From: Gordonia namibiensis NBRC 108229
GTDB lineage: Bacteria > Actinomycetota > Actinomycetes > Mycobacteriales > Mycobacteriaceae
Length of the DNA: 64,000 bases
NCBI RefSeq assembly: GCF_000298235.1
Contig: NZ_BAHE01000054.1
Location: 48,610-112,609, forward strand
Direction: 5' to 3'
Numbering within the stretch: position 1 is the first letter of the stretch; each line of letters starts with the position of its first letter. A program made the position numbers and the translations under genes. Positions 63,935 through 64,000 of this stretch are shown here, piece by piece. Below the pieces are notes generated by a model. It did not search any database, was not told where the DNA came from, and worked only from the letters and a program-made list of their open reading frames with translations.

Positions 63935-64000
63935 CGACCTCGATACGCGGCGTCCTTGCTCCGCTCGGCCGACGCACCGGACGGCATGTACAGCTGGTTG
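63935..64000 (+). repeat. Dispersed intergenic repeat (repeat family 1), at window edge
   Basis: GACCTCGATACGCGGCGTCC and GCTCCGCTCGGCCGACGCAC match the long unit of the 1117-1462 block. The window ends on CTGGTTG, the start of the short TGGTTGAG motif. The copy is cut by the window end. Confidence 0.75.

Overview
The window is high-GC actinobacterial chromosome, most likely from Gordonia or a close relative in the Mycobacteriales (Corynebacteriales). This rests on gene order and protein resemblance, because no rRNA marker is present. From about 23.7 to 42.1 kb the order is ino1 - PadR regulator - DUF5318 protein - class A penicillin-binding protein - GT87 membrane protein - rpsF - ssb - rpsR - rplI - dnaB. 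This matches the Mycobacterium tuberculosis block Rv0046c to Rv0058, with extra genes inserted. A second mycobacterial cluster, plsB2 - plsC - wax ester synthase/DGAT, lies at 45.5-50.7 kb. No rRNA, tRNA, CRISPR array, transposase or prophage gene was recognised.

Layout. 0-10 kb: the end of a TrpB-like gene, a DUF429 protein, a tandem repeat block, a GNAT enzyme, a TetR regulator divergent from a homogentisate-dioxygenase-like enzyme plus alpha/beta hydrolase pair, a DUF559 protein between two inverted copies of a hairpin repeat, an acyl-CoA synthetase, an SRPBCC/membrane pair and two unusual regulators. 10.7-20.7 kb: a Ter-type stress locus. A four-gene minus-strand operon (coiled-coil protein, HpcH-type lyase, a four-module phosphoribosyltransferase fusion, HAD phosphatase) is joined by 4-nt overlaps. 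It is divergent from three tandem AIM24 genes, and terD and terC follow. 21-42 kb: aconitase, a frameshifted secreted-protein gene, the ino1-ponA-ribosomal-dnaB block, and an amino-acid ABC transporter. DnaB carries a 276-residue intein in its P-loop. 42-53 kb: an MFS transporter, a DoxX-like protein, the lipid acyltransferase cluster, a secreted protease, cold-shock protein and an aldo/keto reductase. 54.5-63.9 kb: a polyol utilisation regulon. A catabolic operon (dehydrogenase, mannitol-type dehydrogenase, xylulokinase) is divergent from a SorC-type regulator, which leads a four-gene ABC transporter operon across an operator-like inverted repeat.

The most interesting items are: (1) the Ter-linked locus, which looks like a pathway for an unidentified nucleoside-like metabolite coupled to TerC, TerD and AIM24 proteins; (2) the class 3 DnaB intein with a decayed homing endonuclease; (3) a dispersed ~95-bp hairpin repeat present three times, two copies flanking a DUF559 gene in inverted orientation; and (4) a cluster of DnaA-box-like sites ahead of dnaB. 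Many starts were moved downstream of the longest possible start, using ribosome binding sites, 4-nt overlaps and the ends of the recognisable domains.
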